The notes: generated by a model from the sequence alone, not told the origin. DNA of 64,000 nt from Rhizobium sp. RCAM05350 (GCA_024426085.1 CP087974.1:806001-870000); one strand, 5' to 3'; shown: positions 34,955-44,994, numbered from the stretch's first letter. Numbers and translations are program-made.

Positions 34955-36941
34955 TTAGGCCGTTGCCTTCTTCCGCCGCTCAGCCTTGCGCTTGACGTCC
35001 GGCGGCGTTGCTTCCGACACTAGCGAGGCGATTGCCTCGTCGAGCGTCATCGGTGTCTGCGCCTGCGAGCCGAGCCTGCGGATGTTGACGGTCCGCTCTT
35101 CGGCTTCGCGCATGCCGCAAACGATGATCACCGGCACCTTGGTCACCGAATGCTCGTGGACCTTGTAGTTGATCTTCTCGTTGCGGAAGTCGGTTTCGAC
35201 CTCAAGACCGGCATCGCGCAGCAGCTCGGCAACTTCGCGGCCGTAGTCGTCGGCTTCCGAGGTGATTGTGGCGACAACGACCTGCAGCGGCGAGAGCCAC
35301 AGCGGGAAATGGCCGGCAAAGTTCTCGATCAGGATGCCAAGGAAGCGCTCCATCGACCCGCAGATGGCGCGGTGGATCATCACCGGCTGTGTCTTTTCGG
35401 AGTTGCTGTCGATATAGAAGGCACCGAACCGTTCCGGCAGGTTGAAGTCGACCTGCGTCGTTCCGCACTGCCATTCACGGCCGATGGCATCCTTCAGCGT
35501 ATATTCGAACTTCGGACCGTAGAAAGCGCCCTCGCCCGGCAGGATACCGGTCTTGATGCGGCCTTCCGACTGCGCCTCGATCGTCTTCAATACGTCCATC
35601 ATGACGCTTTCGGCACGATCCCAGAGCGCATCGTCACCGACACGCTTTTCCGGACGGGTCGACAGCTTGACGACGACTTCCTTGAACCCGAAGTCCTGAT
35701 AGACCGACAGGATCAGGTCGTTGATGCGCAGGCACTCGGCCGCCATTTGCTCGTCGGTACAGAACACATGCGCGTCGTCCTGCGTGAAGCCGCACGCGCA
35801 TCAGGCCGTGAAGCGCACCTGACGGTTCGTAGCGGTGGACGTTGCCGAACTCGGCAAGCCGGATCGGCAGTTCGCGGTAGGATTTCAGGCCATGCTTGAA
35901 AATCTGGATATGGCCGGGGCAGTTCATCGGCTTCAGCGCGAAAACGCGCTCGTCGTCGGTTTCGTCACCGGCGACCGTCACCTTGAACATGTTGTCGCGA
36001 TACCAGCCCCAATGGCCGGAGGTTTCCCACAGCGACTTGTCGAGCACCTGCGGCGCGTTGACTTCCTGATAGGTGCCAGCCAGACGGCGACGCATATAGG
36101 CGACCAGCGTCTGGAAGACGCGCCAGCCCTTGCCGTGCCAGAAAACGACGCCCGGGCCTTCTTCCTGGAAATGGAACAGGTCCATTTCGCGGCCAAGGCG
36201 GCGGTGGTCGCGCTTTTCGGCTTCGGCCAGGATATGCAGATACTGGTCGAGTTCTTCCTGCGTACGCCAGGCCGTGCCGTAGATGCGCGTCAGCATCGGG
36301 TTGTTGCTGTCGCCACGCCAATAGGCGCCGGCCACCCGCATCAGCTTGAACGCGTTGCCGATCTGGCCGGTGGAGGCCATGTGCGGGCCGCGGCAGAGAT
36401 CGAACCAGTCGCCCTGGTAATAGATCTTCAGGTCCTGATCGGCAGCGATGGCATCGACCAGCTCGACCTTGTACGCTTCGCCCTTGTCGGCAAAGACCTG
36501 ACGGGCCTTGTCGCGCGGCCAGATTTCCTTGGTGAAGGGCTTGTTGCGCTGGATGATCTCCTTCATCCGCTTTTCGATCTTCGGCAGATCGTCGGGCGTG
36601 AAGGGTTCATTCTTGGCAAAGTCGTAATAGAAGCCGTTCTCGATCACCGGGCCGATGGTGACCTGCGTCCCCGGCCACAGTTCCTGCACGGCTTCGGCCA
36701 TCACATGGGCCGTGTCGTGGCGGATCAGTTCCAATGCGCGGGCGTCCTCGCGGGTGACGATCTCGAGCCTGCCGGTGACGACCGGATCGGAGAGGTCGCG
36801 CAACTCGCCATCCAGCGCGATCGCGATGGCCTTCTTTGCCAGCGACTTGGAGATCGATTCGGCGACTTCGCGGCCCGTCGTGCCAGCGGCATAACCGCGG
36901 ACGGAACCATCGGGAAATGTAAGGGAAACAGCGTCAGCCAT
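34955..36941 (-). CDS. thrS: Threonine-tRNA ligase
   Basis: About 661 residues. An N-terminal TGS domain ([20 protein letters not shown]) precedes the editing domain ([29 protein letters not shown]), the class II core (motif 2 [36 protein letters not shown] with the Zn Cys; motif 3 [16 protein letters not shown]) and the anticodon domain ([20 protein letters not shown]). One frame break near 35798 splits [15 protein letters not shown]. Start ATG 36939-36941 with GGAAG before it; MAGLDKEEN from 36968 is an unlikely extension. No leader riboswitch is seen. Confidence 0.97.
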
Positions 36942-37057
36942 GTTTTCTTCCTTGTCCAGTCCCGCCAACGAATGCGGGTGGTGTTGATGACCGGCACAGC
37001 CGGCAAATTGACGCGGGTGATAGAGCGTTTTTGTGACGGAGTAAAGAACAGGCTTGA

Positions 37058-37598
37058 TCAGGTTTTGATCATGTCCGTAAGACCGCGAACCGTGTTCCAG
37101 TTACGAAATGTGCCGGGGCCGAGGCGTTTGGTGGTCAATGCCGAGAGCAGCTTGGACTCGCTCGGCTTGCCCGGAAAATGGATCCAGAGATCGCCGTTGA
37201 CGAGCCGGATCTGTTCGCCGCCGTCGCAACGGCGCTGGAGCGTGGCGGGAGTATCGGCGGAGAGCGGCGTCCGCATCACCCTGACAACGATATTTTGCGC
37301 TTCAGCATCGCTTGCAGAGCGAAACGGATTTCCAGCATCGAGCGCAAGCCAGTCTTGCGCTGTTCGAGCGATGATATCGACAGGCTTGCCGAAATCCTCG
37401 GCAAAGACCTGTTCAAGCGCCTTTTCCACCGCGCAAACAGTCTCGTGATTGGATTCAAACACCAGATTTCCGGTTGCGACCAGTGTTCGTGGCGAGCGGC
37501 ATCCGATGCGCTCAGCCGTCGCCCTGCAAATCCGACATCACCACGCGGCGTCCGGCACCGAGGATGATGCTGTGAAGAAGGGCAATATAGGTTGTCAT
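37058..37598 (-). CDS. DUF1697 domain protein
   Basis: About 180 residues. The family opening [20 protein letters not shown] leads by a frame break near 37510 to [16 protein letters not shown], then [19 protein letters not shown], and ends [20 protein letters not shown]. The biochemical function of DUF1697 is unknown. The start ATG 37596-37598 overlaps the yidD stop, so it is the last gene of a three-gene unit with a NifU-like scaffold and YidD. Confidence 0.85.
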
Positions 37599-37969
37599 GC
37601 CTGCGCCTCACCCGGCTGCCAGTACCGCCACGGCGTATACCAGTGTTTCGACGGTGCAAGTTTTTCCGGCACCGGATCGAGCCCGCTCGTTCCACCGGGA
37701 CCGCAGCGCATGAAGCGGAACAGCACCATCCAGCCGCCCGGCCAAAGGCCGTGGCGGGCGATGGCCTCGTAGCCATATTCGGAACAGGTTGGAATATGCC
37801 GGCAGGAATTGCCAATGAAGCCGGACAGTGTCAGTTGATACAACCGGATGAAGGCCATGCCGAACAGCCGCCCCGGTGTCTTACGAAACGGTCCAGCATA
37901 GTTGCGGCCTGAATAGGGCCGTACAGTGCTGGCGGGTTCATGCCCCTGACATCCCGGTTCGCCGCACAT
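37595..37969 (-). CDS. yidD: Membrane protein insertion efficiency factor YidD
   Basis: An intact protein of 124 residues from ATG 37967-37969. The conserved core IRLYQLTLSGFIGNSCRHIP then TCSEYGYEAIARHGLWPGGW and RFMRCGPGGTSGLDPVP, with its three Cys, is diagnostic. YidD sits at the inner membrane and helps YidC insert proteins. Unusually for the family at large, it is not beside rpmH-rnpA-yidC but inside a unit with an iron-sulfur scaffold protein and DUF1697, an arrangement I associate with rhizobia. Confidence 0.93.
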   Translation of the reverse strand: MCGEPGCQGHEPASTVRPYSGRNYAGPFRKTPGRLFGMAFIRLYQLTLSGFIGNSCRHIPTCSEYGYEAIARHGLWPGGWMVLFRFMRCGPGGTSGLDPVPEKLAPSKHWYTPWRYWQPGEAQA

Positions 37970-37970
37970 A

Positions 37971-38422
37971 TTAGCTGACAGCCTTGACCAGACGCGATGC
38001 TTCGATCTGGCCGATCGCATCGACCACGGCGTCGAAGGTCAGCATGGTTGAGGCGTGGCGGGCCTTGTAGTCTTTTACCGGTTTCAGGAAGCGCATGTCC
38101 TCAGGAAACGGCCCGATGGCCCCTCGCCGTCCGCCTTCAGCATGGCCAGCATATCTTCACGCGCCTGGCGGATTTCAGCCGATGTCGCACCGACGACGTG
38201 ACGGGCCATGATCGAGGACGACGCTTGTCCGAGAGCACAGGCTTTCACCTCATGGGCGAAGTCGGTAACGGTATCGCCGTCCATCTTCAGGCCGATCCGA
38301 ACCTTCGAGCCGCACAGCTTGGAATGGGCGCTTGCCTCCGCGTCGGGATCGGCAAGCGTGCCGCTTTTCGGGATGTTGCCGGCGAACTCAAGAATCCTGC
38401 TGTTATAGATTTCATCCATCAT
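37971..38422 (-). CDS. Iron-sulfur cluster assembly scaffold-like protein (NifU N-terminal/IscU-like)
   Basis: About 150 residues. ATG 38420-38422 begins MMDEIYNSRILEFAGNIPKS. Two of the cluster-binding Cys are seen in HSKLCGSKVRIGL and VKACALGQASSSIMARHVVG; the third usual Cys is not evident, as the end reads MRFLKPVKDYKARHASTMLT. A frame break near 38112 precedes this end. The stop (37971-37973) is two bases from the yidD start. Cluster transfer is inferred from the family only. Confidence 0.82.
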
Positions 38423-38761
38423 TCGGCGCGATCCGCTTGTTTTTGCGCGTTTTCAGGCAAACGGCGCATGATTTTCTATCGTATCTGAGAAAAAACACAG
38501 TGTCTCCATCTGCGCCCCTTCCACATGCATCCCGGCATATTATATGGTATGTCGTGTGGGGGCGACAGGTTCGCAAGAGCGAACAGTCGCCTGTTGTTTG
38601 GGAAACCGTGCCGGATGATCCAGAGCCCTTAACCTCTGCAAATCTGAAAGCCCCGGAGCCCGCCGACGGAAACCAGGCCTGAAAACGTCAGGTCAATGGC
38701 CAGTGGCGAGTTGTCCGAAAAGATAAACGTCAAGTAACACGTGTTACGCCAAGGGGCCATT
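38423..38761. promoter_or_regulatory. folE upstream region with 14-bp palindrome
   Basis: This 339-base gap between divergent genes holds no convincing ORF. A perfect palindrome GTAACACGTGTTAC lies at 38734-38747, 15 bases before the folE ATG, where a bound protein would block translation start or late promoter elements. No known riboswitch fold was recognised. Confidence 0.5.
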
Positions 38762-39379
38762 ATGGACGCCATAGTCAAGAATTTTCCTGCCCTGCCCGCC
38801 ACTGATGGCCGGCCGAGCCAGAAGGAAGCCGAGGACGCCGTGCGCGTTCTGCTGCGCTGGGCCGGTGACGATCCGGCGCGTGAGGGGCTTCTCGATACGC
38901 CTGCGCGTGTCGCCAAATCCTACAAGGAACTGTTTTCGGGCTACGACCTTGCTGCCGAGGACGTGCTTGGCCGCACCTTCGAGGAAGTCGGCGGCTATGA
39001 CGACATCGTTCTCGTCAAGGACATCCCGTTTTACTCGCACTGCGAACACCACATGGTCCCGATCATCGGCAAGGCCCATATCGCCTATCTACCCAATGGC
39101 AAGGTACTCGGCCTGTCGAAGATCGCCCGCGTCGTCGATATCTACGGCCGCCGCCTGCAGACGCAGGAAACCATGACGGCCCAGATCGCCAAGGCGATCG
39201 ACGACACGCTGCAGCCGCGCGGCGTCGCTGTCATGATCGAAGCCGAACATATGTGCATGGCGATGCGTGGCGTCCAGAAGCAGGGCTCCACGACATTGAC
39301 GACCACCTTTACCGGCGCCTTCAAGACTGAGCCCGCCGAGCAGGCTCGCTTCATGACCATGCTGCGGGGCTTCAAGTAA
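38762..39379 (+). CDS. folE: GTP cyclohydrolase I (type IA)
   Basis: An intact 205-residue enzyme making dihydroneopterin triphosphate for folate. Motifs: [40 protein letters not shown] (Zn Cys and catalytic His), [20 protein letters not shown] and [19 protein letters not shown] (second Zn Cys). Start ATG 38762, [13 protein letters not shown]. hisI follows after 24 bases on the same strand. Confidence 0.97.
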   Translation: MDAIVKNFPALPATDGRPSQKEAEDAVRVLLRWAGDDPAREGLLDTPARVAKSYKELFSGYDLAAEDVLGRTFEEVGGYDDIVLVKDIPFYSHCEHHMVPIIGKAHIAYLPNGKVLGLSKIARVVDIYGRRLQTQETMTAQIAKAIDDTLQPRGVAVMIEAEHMCMAMRGVQKQGSTTLTTTFTGAFKTEPAEQARFMTMLRGFK

Positions 39380-39403
39380 GCTCCGTCAACCGGAGCCTTT
39401 CCG

Positions 39404-39818
39404 ATGACAATTGAATTTGACCGCCCGTCCTCCGACAAGGCGGAACTGGAGACCGGTTCCGCTTTCACGCCCCTGTTTCGACAGCAACGGACTGATCACC
39501 GCCGTCGTCACCGATGCCGGGGACGGAACGCTTTTGATGGTGGCGCATATGAACGCCGAGGCCTTGGGGCTGACCATCGAAACCGGCATCGCCCACTATT
39601 ACAGCCGCTCGCGCAAGAGCCTCTGGAAAAAGGGCGAGACGTCCGGTAACCTGCAGAGCGTGGAAGAAATCCGCACCGACTGCGATCAGGATGCACTGTG
39701 GCTGAAAGTTCGTGTTGCCGGCCACGATGCGACCTGCCACACTGGCCGGCGTTCATGCTTTTATCGTGTTGTCGATGCCACGGGCGGCGTCACGTCACTT
39801 AACATTGTTGATACCTGA
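39404..39818 (+). CDS. hisI: Phosphoribosyl-AMP cyclohydrolase
   Basis: About 138 residues; the third step of histidine synthesis. ATG 39404 opens [20 protein letters not shown]; a break near 39468 joins it to [67 protein letters not shown] (Mg ligands) and [13 protein letters not shown] (Zn Cys). The gene is stand-alone HisI, as in other alphaproteobacteria, where HisE is separate. Following folE closely suggests co-transcription. Confidence 0.95.
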
Positions 39819-40069
39819 AATTCATTTCCATCCGGACGAGATCTACGGCAAAAATTAATCATCTGACGCTTTTTGGCTCAGTTTTTGCGTGGATTCACGA
39901 TTTCGCAACCAGACTGGGAGCGTAATCTCGACAACAAGGATGCGTTCCGCCGGGGAACACCTGCACGGAACGGATCATGTAGATTGAGTTATTACGGCAT
40001 GCGCTTGCAACGCAGTAATGCGAGACGTGACGGCCTGTAACAGTGTGTTCTGCGGCATGGAGGTGCCGG

Positions 40070-41041
40070 ATGTTGAACTGGACATTCAATCGTAGCGGTA
40101 TCACCGCAGATGCATCGGCGCCCGGCGGCCCGTCTCACGCGCTCAGCGTCCCTCCTCCCCTCGAGATCAAACCCCAGAAATCAAAGATCGCCCTTGCCCT
40201 TGGCGGCGGCGCTGCCTGCGGTTGGGCCCATATCGGCGTGCTCAAGGCGCTGGACGAGGAAGGCATCGAAGTCGGCATGATCGCCGGAACCTCGATCGGG
40301 GCGCTGGTCGGCGGTTGCTATCTTGCCGGAAAGCTCGACGAACTGGAGGTTTTTGCCCGCCTGCTGACCATGCGGCGCATCGCCGGCCTGCTTGATTTCG
40401 CCATCGGCGGCGGTGGACTGTTCGGCGGCCTGCGCCTGACCAAGCGCATGCAGGAACACCTGCAGGATATGTCGATCGAAAATCTCGACCGGACGTTCGT
40501 CGCCGTCGCGACCGAGGTCAATTCCGGCCACGAAGTCTGGATCGGCCAGGGTTCGCTGATCACCGCGATCCGCGCCTCCTATGCGCTGCCGGGCATCTTC
40601 GAGCCAGTCAAATGCAACAACCGCACCTTGATGGATGGCGCGCTGGTCAATCCAGTCCCGGTATCGGTCTGCCGCGCCCACGAGCAGCAGCTGGTCGTTG
40701 CCGTCAACCTGAACTACGACCTCTACGGCCGTTCAGCCGTCATCAAGCACAATGCGGGAAGCCATACGGCCGAGCAGCCGCCGATGCCGAAACACCCGGA
40801 GGGTCAGGCCGGACGGTTGGGCATGACCAGTGTGATGGTCCAGGCCTTCAACATCATCCAGGATCGCATTTCGCGCGCACGCCTTGCCGGAGACCCACCG
40901 GACCTGGCGCTACATCCAAAGCTCAACGATATCGGCCTGTCGGAATTTCATCGCGCCGGTGAGGCGATCGACCGTGGTTATCACGAAACCAAGTCGAAGC
41001 TCAGCGAGCTCCAGCGGCTTCAGGATGTCATGGTGCGCTGA
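40070..41041 (+). CDS. Patatin-like phospholipase family protein
   Basis: An intact 323-residue protein. The oxyanion loop LALGGGAACGWAHIGVLKAL, nucleophile elbow MIAGTSIGALVGG (Ser) and the dyad Asp in TLMDGALVNPVPV are all in place. There is no signal peptide. Start ATG 40070 with GGAGG eight bases upstream. The family hydrolyses acyl esters of lipids; RssA-like members share this length. It ends before a strong hairpin at 41062-41092. Confidence 0.92.
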   Translation: MLNWTFNRSGITADASAPGGPSHALSVPPPLEIKPQKSKIALALGGGAACGWAHIGVLKALDEEGIEVGMIAGTSIGALVGGCYLAGKLDELEVFARLLTMRRIAGLLDFAIGGGGLFGGLRLTKRMQEHLQDMSIENLDRTFVAVATEVNSGHEVWIGQGSLITAIRASYALPGIFEPVKCNNRTLMDGALVNPVPVSVCRAHEQQLVVAVNLNYDLYGRSAVIKHNAGSHTAEQPPMPKHPEGQAGRLGMTSVMVQAFNIIQDRISRARLAGDPPDLALHPKLNDIGLSEFHRAGEAIDRGYHETKSKLSELQRLQDVMVR

Positions 41042-41061
41042 CAAGCGCGGTACCAACCATC

Positions 41062-41096
41062 ATGCCGCGCCGCCATAACGGTGGCGCGGCATTTTC
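41062..41096. terminator. Terminator between patatin and CBS genes
   Basis: ATGCCGCGCC (41062-41071) and GGCGCGGCAT (41083-41092) form a perfect ten-base stem followed by TTTTCG on the plus strand. It ends the patatin transcript and may serve the converging CBS gene. Confidence 0.75.
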
Positions 41097-41110
41097 GTGC
41101 GTCGTCGTTC

Positions 41111-41539
41111 TTAACCGGCGATATAGGCCTTGATCTGCTCGGCCTCGTGTTCAATGGCCCTGATATGGTGGCGCACCGCATCGCCGATCGAGACGATGCC
41201 GACAAGGCGCCCGTTCTTTTCGACCGGAAGATGGCGGGAGCGCATGTTGTTCATGATTTCCATGATGTCGTTGATGGTCATCTCTTCCGTGCAGCAGTGA
41301 ACTTTCGACCACATGACAGAGGAAACGGGCTTGTCGAGACACTCCGAGCCAAACTTGGCCATTGCGGCCACCACGTCGCGTTCCGTCAATATGCCGGCGA
41401 TCTTATCGCCGGGCTTGACGATAATGACGGCACCGATGCGATTTTCGTGCAACAGGCCGACCGCCTGCCGGACCTTTGCCTGCAGATCGACCGTGACGAC
41501 CTGACGGCCCTTTTCATTGAGTATTGCCTTGACAGACAT
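41111..41539 (-). CDS. Two-CBS-domain protein
   Basis: An intact protein of 142 residues made of a CBS pair: VVTVDLQAKVRQAVGLLHEN, then GAVIIVKPGDKIAGILTERD (residues 14-55) and VHCCTEEMTINDIMEIMNNM, then HLPVEKNGRLVGIVSIGDAV (residues 80-125). Such stand-alone pairs bind adenosine nucleotides and regulate partner proteins; none is encoded next to it. Start ATG 41537-41539. Confidence 0.92.
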   Translation of the reverse strand: MSVKAILNEKGRQVVTVDLQAKVRQAVGLLHENRIGAVIIVKPGDKIAGILTERDVVAAMAKFGSECLDKPVSSVMWSKVHCCTEEMTINDIMEIMNNMRSRHLPVEKNGRLVGIVSIGDAVRHHIRAIEHEAEQIKAYIAG

Positions 41540-41796
41540 TCAAACCCTCCCGTTTCAGCGACCTGCGTCTGACCGGGATATTGGTGAACCGTAAACGCGC
41601 ATGAGACGCATTCCGGTTGTGGACCAATCCGCAAGACAGATGTCATTCCTGTCGCGATTTTTGCCCATTGGCAGCAAACCGCACTCCTTGACGGTTACTG
41701 CCTTCGGACAGGAATGGTGCGCTACAGCCTAACGAAAATCAAGCGTTCTCGGTGAGATCGCCAATCTTTCGAAGGTCAGTGGCGAGCTTTCGAAAA

Positions 41797-42532
41797 TCAG
41801 TGACGGGGATCAAAGAGGCCAAACAGCAGGAAACCGAACAGAAAGCCGCCAATGTGCGCTTCCCAGGCAATGCCTCCGGCCCCTGCCAAAGGCAAAGACG
41901 CCGAGACCGATCAGGAAATTCGTCAGGAACCAGATGCCGGCGAAGATCACGACAGAGCGGTTTGACAACGCCTCGCCGACGGTCAGCCGGCGGTTGAGAT
42001 GGGCGAACTGGCGACTGATGCGGCCGCTGGGAGAAAAGACGAACCGCGCGGCAGCCCCCATCAGGCCGGCAACGACGCCCGAGGCGCCAACGACAAAGAT
42101 CGTTTCGCCCCAATGGAAAGACACATGCAGCGCGACCGCGGCCACGGCCGAAAGGCACCAGAAAAACAGGAAGCGTGCCGGGCCGATCCTGCGAATAACC
42201 GGGGCGCCGAACGCCACCATCCAGAATCCGTTGAAAACCAGATGTTCCCAGGAGCCGTGCAGCAAGGAATATGTCAGAGGGCTCCAGAGCCAGGCAAGAT
42301 TCTGATCCGCCAGCGGGTGATCATACCTCGCCGGCCAGAACGCGAAGTTCATGATCACCTCGCTATCAACGGCGACCGACAGCAGATAGGTGCGCACGAC
42401 ATGGATGACCACCAGCAGCGCCAGCATAGCGACAAGACCGGACGGCAGATTGAACGCCGGCTCGCTGACCCGCGTGGCATTGTCTGCCTCAGTGCCCTGC
42501 GGCGGCGTCGCACCGTCGGTTTGGTCTGTCAT
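41797..42532 (-). CDS. Rhomboid-family intramembrane serine protease
   Basis: About 245 residues. Six membrane helices with the second-loop motif HGSWEHLVFNGFWMVAFG, nucleophile Ser in VVGASGVVAGLMGAAARFVF, and, after a frame break near 41890, the catalytic His in AWEAHIGGFLFGFLLFGLFD. Stop TGA 41797-41799. The start is ATG 42530-42532 (AAGGA eleven bases upstream) rather than GTG 42541. It cleaves membrane-spanning substrates; none is predictable. Confidence 0.9.
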
Positions 42533-42701
42533 GCTACTCACATTCCTTCTGCCGGCTCATCCGCTGCGGCGTCCTCATGCCTCGCTCTATACGATTCACG
42601 GCCACGTCAAAAGCAGCGAGATGCGCGGCACTTTGTTCGCACAGCTTGCTGGTGGAGATCAAATCAAAAGGATTTGCGAGTTCAAGGCAGTTTTGCCGAC
42701 G

Positions 42702-42850
42702 AAAAAGGCCGTCCAGTCAAAAACTGGACGGCCGGTGAGCCCCCAAAACCCCGAGCTCTTAAGTTTGTGTGCCGAAGGCAACCCTTCGTGAAGTGATGTC
42801 CTTTCATGCCATCAGAGCCGGGCGCTTTCAATCTAAACCAAACATTAACC
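42702..42850 (-). ncRNA. Candidate small RNA ending in a rho-independent terminator
   Basis: GGCCGTCCAGT (42707-42717) and ACTGGACGGCC (42723-42733) form a perfect eleven-base stem with loop CAAAA, followed on the minus strand by five T (42702-42706). No minus-strand gene lies to the right for it to terminate: the space up to 42954 precedes a plus-strand gene. The transcript would contain a GAGC...GCTC arm (42735-42760) and an AAGGGTTGCCTT arm near 42780. The 5' end is a guess. Confidence 0.4.
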
Positions 42851-42954
42851 TTAATATCGAGCTGGCACGGAAATCGCTCTGTCATCCCTGCGGGCGCGTT
42901 CTTCCCGCCGGATGTGCCAAAGCGGCACAAATGTGTTTCAAACGGAATGAGAGC

Positions 42955-43583
42955 ATGCGCAGCAAGACCGCCATAGAGATCTACGCCTATTGGGACGAGT
43001 TGCGGGGGCATCGCGAGGTGCCGTCCCGCAGCCAGATCGAGCCGGCTCATATTCGCAATATTCTGGCGGATCTCTTCATTCTGGAAAAAACACCACGCGG
43101 CGACATCCGCTTCCGGCTTGCCGGCACGCGCATCTGCGCTCTGTTTGCACGAACTGCGTGGGTCGACATTCGATGGGCTCTGGCTTGCCGAACAAACCGG
43201 CCGCCTTGCACGGATCGCCGATGACGTGATGACGCAGAAAGCGCCGGTCGTTCTCTCGGCATCATCCCTTGCCGGCACCGCCGATCGTCTCCCCACGGAA
43301 ATCATCCTCCTGCCGCTGCGGTCGCCGGATGGCGTTGTGGACCGGATCATTGGCGCCTTGGCGCCGCTGTCCAGGCCACATTGGCTAGAGGCCACGCCCG
43401 TCAACTATCTCGATCTTGGCGACATGCGCGTGCTCGATGTCGAAAAGACCAACCTGTTTCTGCAGAACCGGCCGGAAAAGCCCCTGCCCGCGACCGCGCC
43501 ACACCTTGCCGATCATGGAATAGCCGGAGCGATCCGCCGTGTCCTTCATCTTCGGGTGTCTCGAAGGCGGCCGGCAAGATTAA
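42955..43583 (+). CDS. PAS domain protein (PAS_5 type)
   Basis: About 209 residues. The start MRSKTAIEIYAYWDELRGHR (ATG 42955; ATG 42931 also in frame) and then SQIEPAHIRNILADLFILEK match the rhizobial PAS_5 proteins; breaks near 43150 and 43560 join FRLAGTRICALF to ELRGSTFDGLW and the tail EGGRQD to TAA 43581-43583. LPTEIILLPLRSPDGVVDRI lies in the beta-sheet. No output domain is present, so it probably signals through a partner. A PilZ protein gene follows after 87 bases. Confidence 0.82.
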
Positions 43584-43670
43584 CGCCTGCGCGCAAGCCC
43601 ATGAAAGAACCTTCTGTTAACCGGATCAGAGTAAAGCTGTGGCTTGGATGGACAACGCACAAGTGTGGTC

Positions 43671-44256
43671 ATGTATTCGTTTCAACAAGCACAGACTGCC
43701 GGCCCCAAGCAGCACAACGAAGGCGCCTTTCAGCGCGTTTCGGTGAACCTGACCAGGCGCCTCATGCTTGCCAACCATGATGAATTCGATTGCACCACGA
43801 TCGACATGTCCCCAGGCGACGTGCTGTTCACCTGCGATGCACGGCCACGCGCCGGCGAACGCATCATCGCCTATGTCGATCATGTCGGCCGCCTCGAAGG
43901 AACCGTCTCCCGCCTGGCCGAAAACGCCTTCGTCATCCAGATCAATGCCACCGACCGCAAACGCGAAAAACTCGCAGCGCAGCTGACCTGGATTGCCAAC
44001 AAGCACGAACTCGGCCTGCCGGAAGACCGGCGGCACGACCGCCTCGCGCCGCGCAAGACCCTGTACGGAAATCACCCTGGAAGACGGCAGCAAATATGTC
44101 TGCCGCATCATCGACCTGTCGCTGTCCGGCGCCGCCGTCGATATGGAGACCCGCTTGCCGCTGGGCGCGGCGATCCTGCTCGGCAGCATGAAGGGCCGTG
44201 TCGTCCGGCATTTCCAGGAAGGCATCGCCATCGAATTCCTCGGCATCCAATCGTGA
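43671..44256 (+). CDS. Double PilZ domain protein (c-di-GMP effector-like)
   Basis: About 195 residues. The first domain has QRVSVNLTRRLMLANHDEFD and TIDMSPGDVLFTC; the second, after an extra base near 44067, has RRHDRLAPRKTLYEITLEDG and IDLSLSGAAVDMETRLPLG. The second shows canonical RxxxR and DxSxxG c-di-GMP contacts (residues about 127-131 and 150-157); in the first they are weaker (RVSVNLTRR, DMSPGD). No enzymatic domain is attached. ATG 43671, MYSFQQAQTAGPKQ. Confidence 0.85.
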
Positions 44257-44277
44257 GAGGCTCTGCGAGAGTTTCTT

Positions 44278-44550
44278 TAGAGCGCTTCATCTTTAAACGG
44301 AAGCATTCTGCCGGAAGGAATTTCGGCCAGGACCAAGGCGGTTGGTGAAGAGCGCAGCAGAAGCTGCGGTCGAGACGGCCGCCGCCGGTGATGGCCGAAA
44401 TTCCTTCCGGCCCTTCAGGGTTGGCTGAAAACGGCCGTCCACTGTGTCGGATGGCTTGCCCGATGGATCGGCATCGCTCCGCGCCATCCTTCGTGTGGAA
44501 CGGCCGTTTTGAGCCAACAGAATCCTTCCGTTTAAAGATGAAGTGCTCTA
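44278..44550. repeat. 273-bp nested inverted-repeat element (MITE or mosaic-element-like)
   Basis: Terminal inverted repeats of 33 bases at 44278-44310 and 44518-44550 match at 31 positions (outer end TAGAGC, inner end ATTCTG). Inside are two more inverted pairs: a perfect 19-base arm 44311-44329 with 44392-44410, and a 19-base arm 44420-44438 with 44500-44518 (near-perfect; GTTGGCT...AACGGCCGT). The RNA or single strand would fold as a three-way junction. It has no coding capacity and lies between the PilZ stop and the SnoaL-like gene. Confidence 0.8.
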
Positions 44551-44593
44551 AGCCCAAACAACGACGGCGCGTGCGGTCGCGGCCGTGTTTCCA

Positions 44594-44979
44594 TCAGAGC
44601 TGGGCTTCGATACCCGCCTTGTCGATGACCGACCATACGGTCGCTATTTTCCCATTTCGAAATTCATAAAAGACATTTTCGGCAAAGGAAATTCTCCTGC
44701 CGTCAATGCGCAGACCGAGGAACTCTCCCCTCGGCGTGCAGTCGAAACTCAACCGGCTCGCAACATAGGGTGGATCGCAGGTCAAAAGCTGAACATTGAA
44801 CGCGAGGTCCGGAATGGCGAGGAAATCACTTTCCAGCATGGCACGGTAGCCGGATAGCCCGATGCGCTTGCCGTTATGGCATGCATCACGTCAACGAACT
44901 GCCCGAGGTTCGTCCAGTCCTGATTGTTCAAACAGGCGATGTAGTTGCGATAAATGACGACAAGCTCTGTTTTGATCAT
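44594..44979 (-). CDS. SnoaL-like (NTF2-fold) protein
   Basis: About 128 residues. MIKTELVVIYRNYIACLNNQ, then DWTNLGQFVD, starts at ATG 44977-44979 behind GAGGT; a frame break near 44880 leads to LSGYRAMLESDFLAIPDLAF and VQLLTCDPPYVASRLSFDCT, and the end is GKIATVWSVIDKAGIEAQL. This is the ester-cyclase/SnoaL pattern, a cone-shaped fold binding small hydrophobic ligands; most members have unknown substrates. It lies beside the nested repeat element. Confidence 0.8.
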
Positions 44980-44994
44980 GGCAACGACCTCCAT

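Noticed and set aside
38423..38761. Riboswitch upstream of folE
   Set aside because: Only a short palindrome is seen; no conserved riboswitch core is recognised.
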